Assembly (NCBI GenBank): GCA_023387295.1
Contig: JAEWIG010000194.1
Location: forward strand, 1-49,664
Direction: 5' to 3'
Source of the DNA: Bacillota bacterium
GTDB lineage: Bacteria > Bacillota > Bacilli > Bacillales > Cytobacillaceae
Length of the DNA: 49,664 bases
In this document: positions 25,262 through 34,328 of the stretch, piece after piece
Position numbering within the stretch: the first letter of the stretch is position 1
Layout: each line of letters starts with the position of its first letter
Program-made: the position numbers and the translations under genes
Notes under the pieces: generated by a model
The model's input: the letters and a program-made list of their open reading frames with translations, nothing else
Databases searched by the model: none
Told to the model about the DNA's origin: nothing

Positions 25262-26680
25262 TTGAGTACAATTAATTGGCAGCAAGAAGTTGAAAAAAGA
25301 AAAGAAGCATTGATTGAAGACACAAAAAGGCTCCTGCGAATAAAAAGTGTATTAGACGAGGAAAATGCAACGGATGATGCCCCACTTGGGGAAGGCGTTA
25401 AGGAAGCACTAGAGTTTATGCTTAAGCTAGGAGAAGCAGACGGATTTACTGCGAAAAATGTCGGAAATCTTGCTGGGCACTTAGAGTTAGGACAAGGAGA
25501 GGATATTGTCGGAGTCCTTTGTCATGTCGACGTTGTTCCAGAGGGTGATGGTTGGACGAGCGATCCTTTTGGTGCGGAAATTCGAGATGGGAAAATATAT
25601 GCAAGAGGTGCGATTGATGATAAAGGGCCGACGATGGCTGCCTATTATGCAATGAAAATTGTTAAGGAGCTTGAACTTCCTCTGACTAAACGTGTACGAA
25701 TGATTATCGGTACAGATGAAGAAAGCAATTGGCGTTGTGTTGATCATTATTTTGAGCATGAAGAAATGCCGAAACTGGGATTTGCACCTGATGCTGATTT
25801 TCCAATTATTTATGCTGAAAAAGGAATTTCTGACTTTGACCTTGTCCAGATGGAGTATGGTGCCGAAAAGGAAGAGGATATACAAGTTGAGGTTCTTTCT
25901 TTCCAATCTGGCAGACGATATAATATGGTGCCTGATTTTGCGAAGGCTGCGCTAGCAATTGCTATTGACCCAACTGATTTCCTTCATGATTATAATGATT
26001 TTTTGAAGCAGAATGAGTTAAAAGGGAAATATTATATGGAAAATGGTGAATTAATTCTTGAGGCTGAAGGGGTTTCTGCACATGGGATGGAGCCAGATAA
26101 CGGGAAAAACGCGGGTCTGTATATGGCGGAATTTTTAGCAAACAGAAATGTTGACCAAAAAGCGAAACACTATTTCCAATTTGTAACCCAATATTTCAGA
26201 GGGGATTCTCGAGGTAGAAATTTAGGAATTGCCTACAGAGATGATATCACTGGTGATTTAACAATTAATGTGGGCAAGTTGCTATATACTCATGAAAAAG
26301 GCGGCAGAATTGGCTTAAATGTTCGATATCCCGTAACAAATGAAATGGGTGAAACAAAAGAGAAGCTTGAAGCTTTAATAAAAGAACATGGCTTTATGCT
26401 TGAAAACTTTACTGATTCAAAGCCACATTATGTGGAGGAAGATGATTTTCTTATCCAAACTTTAAAAACTGTTTATGAAGAGCAAACAGGAGAAAAAGCC
26501 GAGTTAATTTCAATTGGTGGCGGAACTTACGCCCGTTCCTTAAAATCAGGTGTCGCTTTCGGTCCGCTATTCCCTGGTAGAGAAGATATAGCTCATCAAA
26601 AGGATGAATATATGCATATTGAAGACATGCTGAAAGCCACAGCTATTTACGCCCAAGCAATTTTTGAACTTGCAAAATAA
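25262..26680 (+). CDS. pepV: Dipeptidase PepV (M20 family)
   Basis: A 472-residue zinc aminopeptidase, cytoplasmic, hydrolysing dipeptides. Metal ligands are visible in LCHVDVVPEGDGW (H-x-D, near residue 87), RGAIDDKGP, GTDEESNWRC (catalytic Glu) and PDADF. The C-terminal SIGGGTYARSL and FGPLFPGREDIAHQKDE hold the last ligand and substrate-binding residues. The TTG start at 25262 follows AGGAGG (25249-25254) at 7 bases. It precedes dat, as ytjP does in B. subtilis. Confidence 0.95.
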   Translation: MSTINWQQEVEKRKEALIEDTKRLLRIKSVLDEENATDDAPLGEGVKEALEFMLKLGEADGFTAKNVGNLAGHLELGQGEDIVGVLCHVDVVPEGDGWTSDPFGAEIRDGKIYARGAIDDKGPTMAAYYAMKIVKELELPLTKRVRMIIGTDEESNWRCVDHYFEHEEMPKLGFAPDADFPIIYAEKGISDFDLVQMEYGAEKEEDIQVEVLSFQSGRRYNMVPDFAKAALAIAIDPTDFLHDYNDFLKQNELKGKYYMENGELILEAEGVSAHGMEPDNGKNAGLYMAEFLANRNVDQKAKHYFQFVTQYFRGDSRGRNLGIAYRDDITGDLTINVGKLLYTHEKGGRIGLNVRYPVTNEMGETKEKLEALIKEHGFMLENFTDSKPHYVEEDDFLIQTLKTVYEEQTGEKAELISIGGGTYARSLKSGVAFGPLFPGREDIAHQKDEYMHIEDMLKATAIYAQAIFELAK

Positions 26681-26798
26681 TTTCAAAATAAGGGTTGTAC
26701 TGCCCGTTAATCTGCGTTAAGATTGCCCCAAGTATTTGATAAAATACGCCATGGGGAATAGAAATTGTAATGACATAATTCAGGGAGTGGCAATCAAA

Positions 26799-27656
26799 AT
26801 GAAACAGGTTATTTTGAATGGGGAATTTATTAACCGAGAAGACGCGAAAATTGATATCGAGGATCGTGGTTATCAATTTGGTGATGGGGTATACGAGGTT
26901 ATTCGGGTATACAACGGTAAAATGTTTACAGCAACCGAGCATCTTCAAAGACTGATTGACAGCGGCAAGAAAATATTAATGGACATTCCATACACAGTAG
27001 ACGGAATGAAAGAAATGCTTCATAAGCTTATCGAAAAAAATCAGTTACATGACGGAACGATTTATATGCAAGTCACAAGAGGGATTTCACCGAGAAATCA
27101 TTCTTTTCCAGAAACAGATGTTCAGCCTATGTTAACGGCATACACTAACGAAGTAAAAAGACCTGAGGAAAACATGAAATCTGGCGTAAAAACCGTTTTA
27201 AATGATGATATTCGCTGGCTACTTTGTGATATTAAGAGCTTAAACTTAATCGGCAATGTATTAGCAAAGCAAAAGGCTGTTGATGCTGGTTGCTATGAAG
27301 TCATTCAACATCGAAATGGCACGGTAACAGAAGGCAGCTCCTCGAATGTAGTTATGATTAAAGATGGGAAGGTCATTACCCATCCGGCTGACAATTTCAT
27401 TTTAAATGGGATTACAAGGCAAGTGATTTTGAAGGTCTGTGCAAAAAATGAGATTCCAGTCGAAGAAAGAGTATTTACACTGGATGAGTTAAATCAAGCC
27501 GACGAGGTTTTCGTCTCTGGTACAACAACAGAAATTACACCAGTTATTGAAATTGAAGGCAATAAAGTTGGTGACGGAACTCCTGGCCCAGTTACGAAAA
27601 AGCTGCAGGATCTTTTTGAACAAGAGATAGAAAAAGAATGCGGACCATTAAATTAA
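26799..27656 (+). CDS. dat: D-amino-acid aminotransferase
   Basis: A 285-residue class IV PLP-dependent transaminase converting D-alanine and 2-oxoglutarate to pyruvate and D-glutamate, which supplies D-Glu for peptidoglycan. The PLP lysine is in DIKSLNLIGNVLAKQKA and the phosphate-binding loop in GSSSNV and TTTEITPV. The length is typical. ATG 26799 follows GGGAGTGG at 26783-26790; the open frame reaches 26736, but the additional residues do not belong to the family. Confidence 0.96.
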   Translation: MKQVILNGEFINREDAKIDIEDRGYQFGDGVYEVIRVYNGKMFTATEHLQRLIDSGKKILMDIPYTVDGMKEMLHKLIEKNQLHDGTIYMQVTRGISPRNHSFPETDVQPMLTAYTNEVKRPEENMKSGVKTVLNDDIRWLLCDIKSLNLIGNVLAKQKAVDAGCYEVIQHRNGTVTEGSSSNVVMIKDGKVITHPADNFILNGITRQVILKVCAKNEIPVEERVFTLDELNQADEVFVSGTTTEITPVIEIEGNKVGDGTPGPVTKKLQDLFEQEIEKECGPLN

Positions 27657-27671
27657 ATTAAATTATTAACT

Positions 27672-27714
27672 AGCAAGCCAAAATCATAATAGATGATGAT
27701 GGCTTGCTTTTCTA
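27672..27714 (+). terminator. Terminator after dat
   Basis: AGCAAGCCA (27672-27680) pairs with TGGCTTGCT (27700-27708), with an inner ATCAT/ATGAT helix, followed by TTTTCTATTT. Confidence 0.7.
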
Positions 27715-27726
27715 TTTAAAACTAAA

Positions 27727-27800
27727 TCGTCGTCAGATTCATTGAACAAGCCTCGATGCACGAAGTAATCGTAAGCGCAGAGAAATGAATCTGACGACAT
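27727..27800. repeat. Interspersed inverted-repeat element, copy A (most complete)
   Basis: A perfect 15-bp terminal inverted repeat: GTCGTCAGATTCATT (27729-27743) and its reverse complement (27784-27798). Between them is a core shared with copies at 38402, 42045 and 48751 (AAGCCTCGA, then CGAAGTAATCGTAAGC). It encodes no protein. It lies between the dat terminator and thpR. Confidence 0.85.
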
Positions 27801-27926
27801 TTTACATAACTGGACTAGGGCAGTTCATAATTATTTTCCGAAGGTAAGGAATACGACAAGTGTGTGCATTTGCCACCAGTATTTGTTAAAATGAAATGAA
27901 ATGTCGTGAGTTTGTTGGAGGTTGAA

Positions 27927-28499
27927 ATGGAAAGAAAACCACATTTTTTCTTTGCTGTGTCTTTACCTGAAGAAACGAAGCAAGAATTAGACAAAGCTTG
28001 TTTATCGCTAAAAGATACGCTACCCTTTAAAAGATGGGTTCATCCTGAAGATTATCATATTACGTTGGCTTTTCTTGGTTCTGCTTTAGAGGAGAGGCTT
28101 GCTACCGCAAAATCACTTGTAGAGATTTCTTTAAAAGAAGAGAAATCCTTTCCGCTTCATATCCACCAGCTTGGTGTGTTTGGAAAAGCGGACGAACCGA
28201 GGATATTTTGGGCAGATACGCTGAAAGAAAATCGGCTAATGACAATTAGGGATAAGGTATATACATCGTGTATACAAGCCGGCTTCCAATTAGAAGAGAG
28301 ACCGTTTAAACCTCATATTACACTTGCGAGAAAATGGGCTGGAAACACTAGCTTTCATCCCAACTTACTTAAGATAAATAATCCATTTAAGGAAACACCA
28401 CTCTCTTTTGAAGCAAATGAGGTTGTTTTATACCAGACTCATTTAGAGCGTGAACCTAAATACGAAAAAATGGCAATCTTTCCACTAATAAAAGAATAA
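27927..28499 (+). CDS. thpR: RNA 2',3'-cyclic phosphodiesterase (2H family)
   Basis: A 190-residue cytoplasmic enzyme of the 2H phosphoesterase superfamily, which opens 2',3'-cyclic phosphate ends of RNA. Two HxT motifs are present: HITLAF at residue 44 and HITLAR in the second half. ATG 27927 follows TTGGAGG (27915-27921); GTG 27906 in frame lacks a ribosome site. It corresponds to B. subtilis ytlP in position. Confidence 0.92.
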   Translation: MERKPHFFFAVSLPEETKQELDKACLSLKDTLPFKRWVHPEDYHITLAFLGSALEERLATAKSLVEISLKEEKSFPLHIHQLGVFGKADEPRIFWADTLKENRLMTIRDKVYTSCIQAGFQLEERPFKPHITLARKWAGNTSFHPNLLKINNPFKETPLSFEANEVVLYQTHLEREPKYEKMAIFPLIKE

Positions 28500-28538
28500 A
28501 CTAATATATAAGATTGAAAAACAAGGTAGGCTTAGTAA

Positions 28539-29534
28539 ATGGGACAGTTAATTAAACTACAAGATTATGTTTCTAGATATGAACAAAACATTTATTTATA
28601 TCCTTCTCGATATGTCAGACTTAAACAACAGCAATGGAATAAATTAAAGCAAGCATGGGAAAATGCTGAAGATGGCTTCTTCTCAGAGCAGTTTCAGAAT
28701 CCGCAGGAAACATTTGACTGGCTAGAGGAAGACAAGGAACCATTCATGAATAAGCTGAAAGGTTTTTTAAAGTTAGGCAAAAAGGAGAAGGAAGATGATG
28801 AACTCGTTCATCATGGGGGAGAAGAACAAGCCAATGAGGACAATCCTGATGAAGGCACCTTTGGGTTTGAACCTATTTTTTCCTATCGTCCTGAAAATGA
28901 AGAGGAATTAAAACAGCAGTTTCTTGATCAAATCTTTCGTTTTCAAATGAAATGGGCGAGTTCCACATTAACAGAAAAATCTTTTATTGATAAAGCCTAT
29001 AATTATGATGAAAAACTGAAATATTTTTTACAACGTTTTCCTGATACATTTCTAGTTTTATATGCACCATTATTTTTATTGAAAAAAGCGCCCGTTGAAG
29101 TTGACCCAATTATACTTACTCCAACAGGTGCATGGTGTATAAGCTTTCTTGAAGAAGAGGATTTATCCGTATTTCTTGGTTCCAACGATAGGTTCTGGAT
29201 AAAGCGTACAAAAGGAGTAGAGAAAAAAGTTTTAAATCCTATTCTTTCATTAAACCGTACGAGTAAAATTGTCCAGCAAATTTTTAACATGCATGAAATT
29301 GATCTGCCAATTCAAAAAGCAGTTATATGCAGAAACGGTTATATTGATTACCCTGCACTTCCTTTTGATATAAAGCTAATTGAAAAAAGAAATCATGATG
29401 AATGGTTTTCAAGCATGAGGAATCTCCGCTCACCTCTTAAACATATGCAATTAAAAGCAGCACAGGCATTACTACAATATTGCCAAACTACGTCAATTAG
29501 AAGACTAGAATGGGAGATTTCAGACGAAGAGTAA
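28539..29534 (+). CDS. ytlQ: Conserved protein YtlQ, possible nuclease-like domain
   Basis: A 331-residue soluble protein with a strongly acidic stretch near residues 85-115 that looks like a disordered linker between an N-terminal helical part and the C-terminal domain. The C-terminal part has the pattern VEVDPIILTPTGAWCISFLE, then a basic segment and KAVICRNGYIDYP, reminiscent of NERD/endonuclease-like folds, but I see no certain catalytic set. Position between thpR and the lipid kinase matches B. subtilis ytlQ. Function is unknown. Confidence 0.75.
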   Translation: MGQLIKLQDYVSRYEQNIYLYPSRYVRLKQQQWNKLKQAWENAEDGFFSEQFQNPQETFDWLEEDKEPFMNKLKGFLKLGKKEKEDDELVHHGGEEQANEDNPDEGTFGFEPIFSYRPENEEELKQQFLDQIFRFQMKWASSTLTEKSFIDKAYNYDEKLKYFLQRFPDTFLVLYAPLFLLKKAPVEVDPIILTPTGAWCISFLEEEDLSVFLGSNDRFWIKRTKGVEKKVLNPILSLNRTSKIVQQIFNMHEIDLPIQKAVICRNGYIDYPALPFDIKLIEKRNHDEWFSSMRNLRSPLKHMQLKAAQALLQYCQTTSIRRLEWEISDEE

Positions 29535-29600
29535 AATATACGGATAGATATTCAAAATGGATGAATGATCTTTGAATATCTACTAAAAGGTAGATACTTG

Positions 29601-30563
29601 ATGAATAAAATATATTTTATTGTAAATCCACAGGCTAAAAATGGGTATTGTCAAAAAATATGGAAAAAACTAGAGAGCATTCTTTTGAAAGAAAATATCC
29701 CCTATATGGCTTTTTTTACTGAATATCGTGGTCATGCAAAAGAAATAGCAGAGAATCTCGCAGGAAAACCAGGGGAGAAGCAACTATTACTTGTCGCTGT
29801 CGGTGGCGATGGGACGATGCATGAGGTTGTAAATGGGGTGTCTTCATTTAGAAATGTAAGAGTGTCCTATATTCCTTGTGGTTCAGGTAATGATTTCTCC
29901 CGTGGATTTGGTGTCCCTAGAAATCCAACTCAGGCGTTATATTCAATCATCCATGAAGTGAACGATGATGCCATTTTAGTTGATACAGGAAAAATTACGA
30001 ACAATGAGGAGAAAGAACTTTATTTTGTTAATAATATGGGGGCAGGTCTAGATGCGCTCATTTCTCGGGATGTTAATCGGTCAACGATAAAACGTTTTTT
30101 AAATAAGCTCTCGCTCGGAAAATTCGTTTATGTTTATTTCCTCCTAAAAAATTTATTTAGGTATACATGTAAGTCAATAAAAATTACTGTTGATGAACAA
30201 ACATATTCCTTTGATTCTGCTTGGTTTGTAACGGTATCTAATCAACCTTTTTATGGTGGGGGAATGAAGATTTCTCCAGAAGCTTCACCTTATGATGGAG
30301 AACTAAATATTACGGTTGTTCATAATTTATCAAGACTAAAGCTATTATTCGTCTTTATTACAGTCTTTTGGGGTGGACATGTTTCCTTCAAAGAGGTGGA
30401 AATGTTCATCGGAAAATCGATTTCAATCCATTCAGATACCCCTTTGTATGCTCATGCAGATGGAGAAGACGTTGGTTTAACACCATTAACAATAAATATT
30501 TGTCAACAGGCGCTTCCCTTATTAGTAAAGGGAATGACGATAAAAAAAGAGGAGGTGGGCTAA
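29601..30563 (+). CDS. ytlR: Diacylglycerol kinase-family lipid kinase YtlR
   Basis: A 320-residue member of the DAGK/sphingosine kinase/YegS family. The N-terminus KIYFIVNPQAKNG and the nucleotide-binding VGGDGTMHEVVNG (near residue 67) are diagnostic, with PCGSGNDFSRG and a late HADGE (near residue 290). It phosphorylates a lipid at the membrane; the substrate is unconfirmed. ATG 29601 gives the family N-terminus; the open frame begins at 29565. Its last codons contain the strong GGAGGTGGG that serves amyX. Confidence 0.9.
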   Translation: MNKIYFIVNPQAKNGYCQKIWKKLESILLKENIPYMAFFTEYRGHAKEIAENLAGKPGEKQLLLVAVGGDGTMHEVVNGVSSFRNVRVSYIPCGSGNDFSRGFGVPRNPTQALYSIIHEVNDDAILVDTGKITNNEEKELYFVNNMGAGLDALISRDVNRSTIKRFLNKLSLGKFVYVYFLLKNLFRYTCKSIKITVDEQTYSFDSAWFVTVSNQPFYGGGMKISPEASPYDGELNITVVHNLSRLKLLFVFITVFWGGHVSFKEVEMFIGKSISIHSDTPLYAHADGEDVGLTPLTINICQQALPLLVKGMTIKKEEVG

Positions 30564-30564
30564 A

Positions 30565-32709
30565 ATTTCCCCAAATAATCGTAAATTTTATGCTTATTTA
30601 GACGAAATGGATAAGATGACGATTTTACTGCCGTATGATTATCATGGAGGGGTTTCTACATCTTTTTCCATAAGCGATCATAAGGAAAGAAGCCCACTTC
30701 AAATAGTAGACCGCATTCTGTTAAAGGATGCGGTAAAATATATCTGTCATACAAGTAAGGAGCAGCTGATTGGAAATCAACATTGGATAATCGACGAGCA
30801 TAATGAGAAAACAGATATGCAAATTGGTGCAGTCATCCGAACAGAAGCCTTTGAACAAGCTTTTTTTTATAACGGACTGCTTGGTTGTACTTATTGTAAA
30901 TCAAAAACATCTTTCAAATTATGGGCCCCAACGGCAACAACTGTGCAGCTAAAGCTATTTAATAACGAAACAGGCAAAACTGAAATTCATCAGCTAGTAA
31001 GGAAGCAACAAGGTGTCTGGCAATTAACCGTTCACAGAGACTTAGAAAGATTCTACTACACTTTTTTAGTTTGTGTGAATTTAGAATGGAGAGAGGCTGT
31101 CGATCCATATGCTGTTTCAGTCAGCACAAATGGCAAGCATGGAATCATTATTGATATAAATAAAACGAAAACGATAAAACCTCCACTACCCCCTATTGAA
31201 CATCTTACTGACGCTATCATTTATGAAACTCATATTCGCGATTTTACTATCCATCCAAAGAGTGGCATTACGGAAAAAGGCACATATCTCGGTGTGGCAG
31301 AATTAAATACGGTTGGAACAGACGGGAATCTTACAGGTCTATCCTATGTGAAAGAGCTTGGTGTGACACATATTGAGCTTCTTCCAGTAAATGACTTTGA
31401 AGGTGTCGATGAAGGAGGAACGAAGAAGGACTATAATTGGGGCTACAATCCACTGCACTTTAATACTCCAGAGGGAAGCTATTCGACCAATCCAGCAGAT
31501 CCTTATCTTAGAATTACGGAGTTAAAAACAATGATTCAAATGATTAATTCTGTGGGACTACGTGTGATTCTCGATGTCGTTTATAACCATGTGTATATTC
31601 GTGAGCAGTCTACCTTTGAAAAAATTGTCCCAGGCTACTATTTTCGGTATGACGAATTTGGCATGCCTTCTAACGGAACCGGTGTCGGCAATGACTTTGC
31701 CTCAGAACGATTGATGGCAAGAAAATTTATTCTTGATTCTGTTCTGTTTTGGATGAACGAGTATAACCTTGATGGCTTCCGCTTTGACTTAATGGGGGCA
31801 CTGGATATCACCACGATAAATCAAGTCCGTAAATTAGTAGATTCTATTGATCCAACCACAATTATTATCGGCGAAGGCTGGGACTTACAAACGCCGATTC
31901 TTCAAAACGAAAAAGCGAATATTCGTAACCAAGAGAAGCTTCCCAAAATTGGACAATTTAATGATTGGTTTAGGGATACGATTAAAGGGAGCACATTTAA
32001 TCTGTATGACAAGGGGTATGCTTTAGGTAACGAACATTATTATGAAGCGGCTAAACAAGTTATTTCTGGTAGCATCGGTATTGAAAAGAATGGGTCCCTT
32101 TTTTGCTCACCAATTCAGTCCGTTAATTATGTTGAATCCCATGATAATCATACGCTATGGGATAAATTATCTGTTTGTTTACCTGTTTTAGCTGGGGATA
32201 ATATACAGAGGTATCACCGATTAGCAACCATTATCGTACTTCTTTCTCAAGGTGTCCCTTTTTTGCATAGTGGGCAGGAATTTTTTCGAACGAAGTATGG
32301 AATTGTTGATAGCTATCGCTCACCCAACGAAATAAATCAATTAGACTGGGAGCGGAAAGGTCGATTTACAGAAAACGTAAATTATATAAAAGGGATCATT
32401 GCCATTCGGAAGGCACATCGTGCATTTAGGATTAATGATTCTAGAATGATTCATCAGCATATGAAATTTCTTCCACTAGAAAAACCGATCATCGGTTATT
32501 TGCTTGATCAGGTTGGGGATTTTGGGAAATGGGAGCGAATTTTAGTATTTTTTAATCCAACAAACTATAAGCATACCGTCGATTTACCTGAAGGAATTTG
32601 GGACTTAATTGTAGATGATAAGCAAGCGGGAATAATGAAAATACGAAAAATAGGAGAGAATGTAATTAACCTTGAGCCAATAAGTGCATATGTGCTTGTA
32701 AGCAGTTAA
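30565..32709 (+). CDS. amyX: Type I pullulanase, probable ATT start
   Basis: A glycoside hydrolase family 13 debranching enzyme cleaving alpha-1,6 links in pullulan/glycogen. It contains an N-terminal CBM48-like domain (KLWAPTATTVQLKL), the pullulanase hallmark YNWGYNP, the nucleophile in DGFRFDLMG, the general acid in IIGEGWDL, and VESHDNHT. The first ATG (30607) has no Shine-Dalgarno sequence. ATT at 30565 lies 9 bases after GGAGG (30551-30555), and the 14 codons between encode residues (NRKFYAYLDEMD) that resemble the B. subtilis AmyX N-terminus. From 30565 the product is 714 residues. There is no signal peptide, so it is intracellular. Confidence 0.9.
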   Translation: MSPNNRKFYAYLDEMDKMTILLPYDYHGGVSTSFSISDHKERSPLQIVDRILLKDAVKYICHTSKEQLIGNQHWIIDEHNEKTDMQIGAVIRTEAFEQAFFYNGLLGCTYCKSKTSFKLWAPTATTVQLKLFNNETGKTEIHQLVRKQQGVWQLTVHRDLERFYYTFLVCVNLEWREAVDPYAVSVSTNGKHGIIIDINKTKTIKPPLPPIEHLTDAIIYETHIRDFTIHPKSGITEKGTYLGVAELNTVGTDGNLTGLSYVKELGVTHIELLPVNDFEGVDEGGTKKDYNWGYNPLHFNTPEGSYSTNPADPYLRITELKTMIQMINSVGLRVILDVVYNHVYIREQSTFEKIVPGYYFRYDEFGMPSNGTGVGNDFASERLMARKFILDSVLFWMNEYNLDGFRFDLMGALDITTINQVRKLVDSIDPTTIIIGEGWDLQTPILQNEKANIRNQEKLPKIGQFNDWFRDTIKGSTFNLYDKGYALGNEHYYEAAKQVISGSIGIEKNGSLFCSPIQSVNYVESHDNHTLWDKLSVCLPVLAGDNIQRYHRLATIIVLLSQGVPFLHSGQEFFRTKYGIVDSYRSPNEINQLDWERKGRFTENVNYIKGIIAIRKAHRAFRINDSRMIHQHMKFLPLEKPIIGYLLDQVGDFGKWERILVFFNPTNYKHTVDLPEGIWDLIVDDKQAGIMKIRKIGENVINLEPISAYVLVSS

Positions 32710-32775
32710 AAATGGGGGGGAGGTTCGTTATCCTCCTATAAAGATTAATGTTTTGAGAAACGTAAATAAATGGAC

Positions 32776-32805
32776 TTGACGAAAAAAGCATGGAAGAGAT
32801 AAAAT
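32776..32805 (+). promoter_or_regulatory. Possible promoter in the amyX-ytmP gap
   Basis: TTGACG (32776-32781) and TAAAAT (32800-32805) are 18 bases apart. It lies just upstream of two hairpins and could drive a short RNA or ytmP. Confidence 0.4.
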
Positions 32806-32815
32806 TTACTAAGAT

Positions 32816-32850
32816 AGCTATTGTGGGTTATTGCTTCAATAGCTTTTTTT
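32816..32850 (+). terminator. Terminator-like hairpin downstream of amyX
   Basis: AGCTATTG (32816-32823) pairs with CAATAGCT (32837-32844) around a 13-base loop, followed by a T-run. It is the most likely end of the amyX transcript. Confidence 0.75.
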
Positions 32851-32916
32851 ATTTTCTATTTTTAATAATTTATTGGGCTTTTCTAATTCAACCTCTTGCC
32901 CGAAACTTCTTTTTTT

Positions 32917-32940
32917 AAAACACGTAAAGTGTTTTTTCTT
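32917..32940 (+). terminator. Second terminator-like hairpin before ytmP
   Basis: AAAACAC (32917-32923) pairs with GTGTTTT (32929-32935) around GTAAA, followed by TTCTT. It lies 32 bases before the ytmP start, so it may be an attenuator or the end of a small transcript. Confidence 0.5.
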
Positions 32941-32971
32941 ATAAATAGCTAGTAAATTGCAGGTGAATATT

Positions 32972-33751
32972 TTGGAACATATATTTGGACAAGACTGGGA
33001 AATATCTCCTGCTGGTGGTGCGACTGGTGAGGCTTTTTTTGCTAGACATGAGGGACAACGGTTATTCCTAAAAAGGAATTCTTCGCCTTTTCTCGCTGTC
33101 TTATCAGCTGAAGGAATTGTACCTAAGCTTGTTTGGACAAAAAGGCTTGAAAATGGCGATGTTATTACTGCTCAGCAATGGTTAAACGGAAGAGAACTCA
33201 AGCAAGCAGAAATGAACAATGAACGTGTAGCAAAATTACTAAAAAAGATTCACAGTTCTAAGCCGTTACTTGGCATGCTAAAAAGATTGGGGAAAACTCC
33301 GCTTTATCCTGAAATGCTCCTGCAAACGATTGAGCATGAGTTAGATTTGGAGTTATTACAGAAGAAATCAGTTTCTGATTCGATTTCTTTTTTAAAAAAA
33401 GAAATAAGCATGGTTCAATGTGAAGAGAAAACGGTTTGCCACTGCGATGTTAATCATAATAACTGGCTGCTCACTGAGAATAATCAGTTATATTTAATTG
33501 ATTGGGACGGTGCTATGATAGCCGATCCAGCGATTGATCTTGGTATGCTCTTATATTTATACATCCCGAAAGATGAATGGGCAGACTGGATCGGGCGTTA
33601 CGGTCGAAAGTTGTCAGAAGATTTATGCCATAGAATGAAATGGTATGTTATTGCTCAAACATTGACCGCCATTCAATGGCATAAAAGTAAGTATCGTTTT
33701 CAAGAAATGAATAAATGGCTTAAATTTTTAGATGAGGTTCATGAATATTAA
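32972..33751 (+). CDS. ytmP: Phosphotransferase-family protein YtmP
   Basis: A 259-residue APH/choline kinase-fold protein with an intact catalytic loop HCDVNHNNW and metal-binding LIDWDGAMIADPAIDLG. It is therefore a likely small-molecule kinase, in contrast to the altered homologue at 13831. The substrate is unknown. TTG 32972 with AGGTGA (32961-32966) at 5 bases is preferred; TTG 32957 is in frame. Its end overlaps the convergent ytzH by 4 bases. Confidence 0.87.
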   Translation: MEHIFGQDWEISPAGGATGEAFFARHEGQRLFLKRNSSPFLAVLSAEGIVPKLVWTKRLENGDVITAQQWLNGRELKQAEMNNERVAKLLKKIHSSKPLLGMLKRLGKTPLYPEMLLQTIEHELDLELLQKKSVSDSISFLKKEISMVQCEEKTVCHCDVNHNNWLLTENNQLYLIDWDGAMIADPAIDLGMLLYLYIPKDEWADWIGRYGRKLSEDLCHRMKWYVIAQTLTAIQWHKSKYRFQEMNKWLKFLDEVHEY

Positions 33752-34026
33752 GAAAAGTGATCGATATCGCTTACCCATTGAGACAGCACTTGCTGATGAG
33801 CTTCAATATGCGCATTCAATTGTGAAGAATTAACTCCGTTTTGACTGTAATTATATATATCTTCTAGTACTGATAATGAGTTATCGCCTATACTTGGATG
33901 AACCATTAATGATTTTACTAATCGTCCAAGCTGTTCACATTCAGAAACTGATCCGCAACAATCTGTTTGATGGTTGCTTAATATATCTTTTAATAAATTT
34001 AGTTTGTCTTGTTGGCTAATTGGCAT
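33748..34026 (-). CDS. ytzH: YtzH-like protein
   Basis: A 92-residue soluble protein (MPISQQDKLNLLKDILSNHQ) recognised as the YtzH family conserved between ytmP and trmB in bacilli. It has two cysteines in DCCGS and another in ECEQ. Function is unknown. ATG 34026 follows AAAGGGTG on the minus strand; a longer frame to 34056 runs into the hairpin at 34043-34080. Confidence 0.85.
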   Translation of the reverse strand: MPISQQDKLNLLKDILSNHQTDCCGSVSECEQLGRLVKSLMVHPSIGDNSLSVLEDIYNYSQNGVNSSQLNAHIEAHQQVLSQWVSDIDHFS

Positions 34027-34042
34027 ATTTAACACCCTTTCT

Positions 34043-34080
34043 AAAAAGAAATTCACACTTATGTTGTGAATTTCTTTTTT
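34043..34080. terminator. Long AT-rich hairpin upstream of ytzH
   Basis: AAAAAGAAATTCACA and TGTGAATTTCTTTTT form a 15-bp stem with a 7-base loop, with T-runs on both strands. On the plus strand it could end a ytmP transcript that runs antisense through ytzH. On the minus strand it would sit immediately before the ytzH ribosome site. Confidence 0.65.
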
Positions 34081-34122
34081 TTATTATGCATGTCGGGGCT
34101 GACAAGCTATTTCAGCTTTTCT

Positions 34123-34242
34123 TGTCTAGCTTCAGTGGCTAGGAGCTCGAGTCATAAGCCAATCTGTCATGAAGGTTAAAGAACAACCTTCAAGCCATCT
34201 TGTCTTATGCTTATCGCTCCTGAGCGAGCCACTTCAGCTTTT
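34123..34242. repeat. Long-hairpin intergenic repeat, copy 1
   Basis: Begins TGTCTAGCTTCAG and ends with the complementary AGCCACTTCAGCTT. Nested complementary segments (GTGGCT/AGCCAC, AGGAGC/GCTCCT, ATAAG/CTTAT, GAAGGTT/AACCTTC) form one long imperfect stem-loop. It resembles a repeat I recall as common between Bacillaceae genes. It has no coding capacity. Confidence 0.75.
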
Positions 34243-34328
34243 CCACTTGCAACGAGCTTATTTGCGTGATAAGGTTTTAGCGGTAGGAAATAATAAAAAT
34301 AAAATGATATTATTTTAAATTTTTGAAA

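Noticed and set aside
25487..25906. 139-residue minus-strand frame inside pepV
   Set aside because: Antisense shadow; pepV carries all metal-binding motifs in the plus strand.
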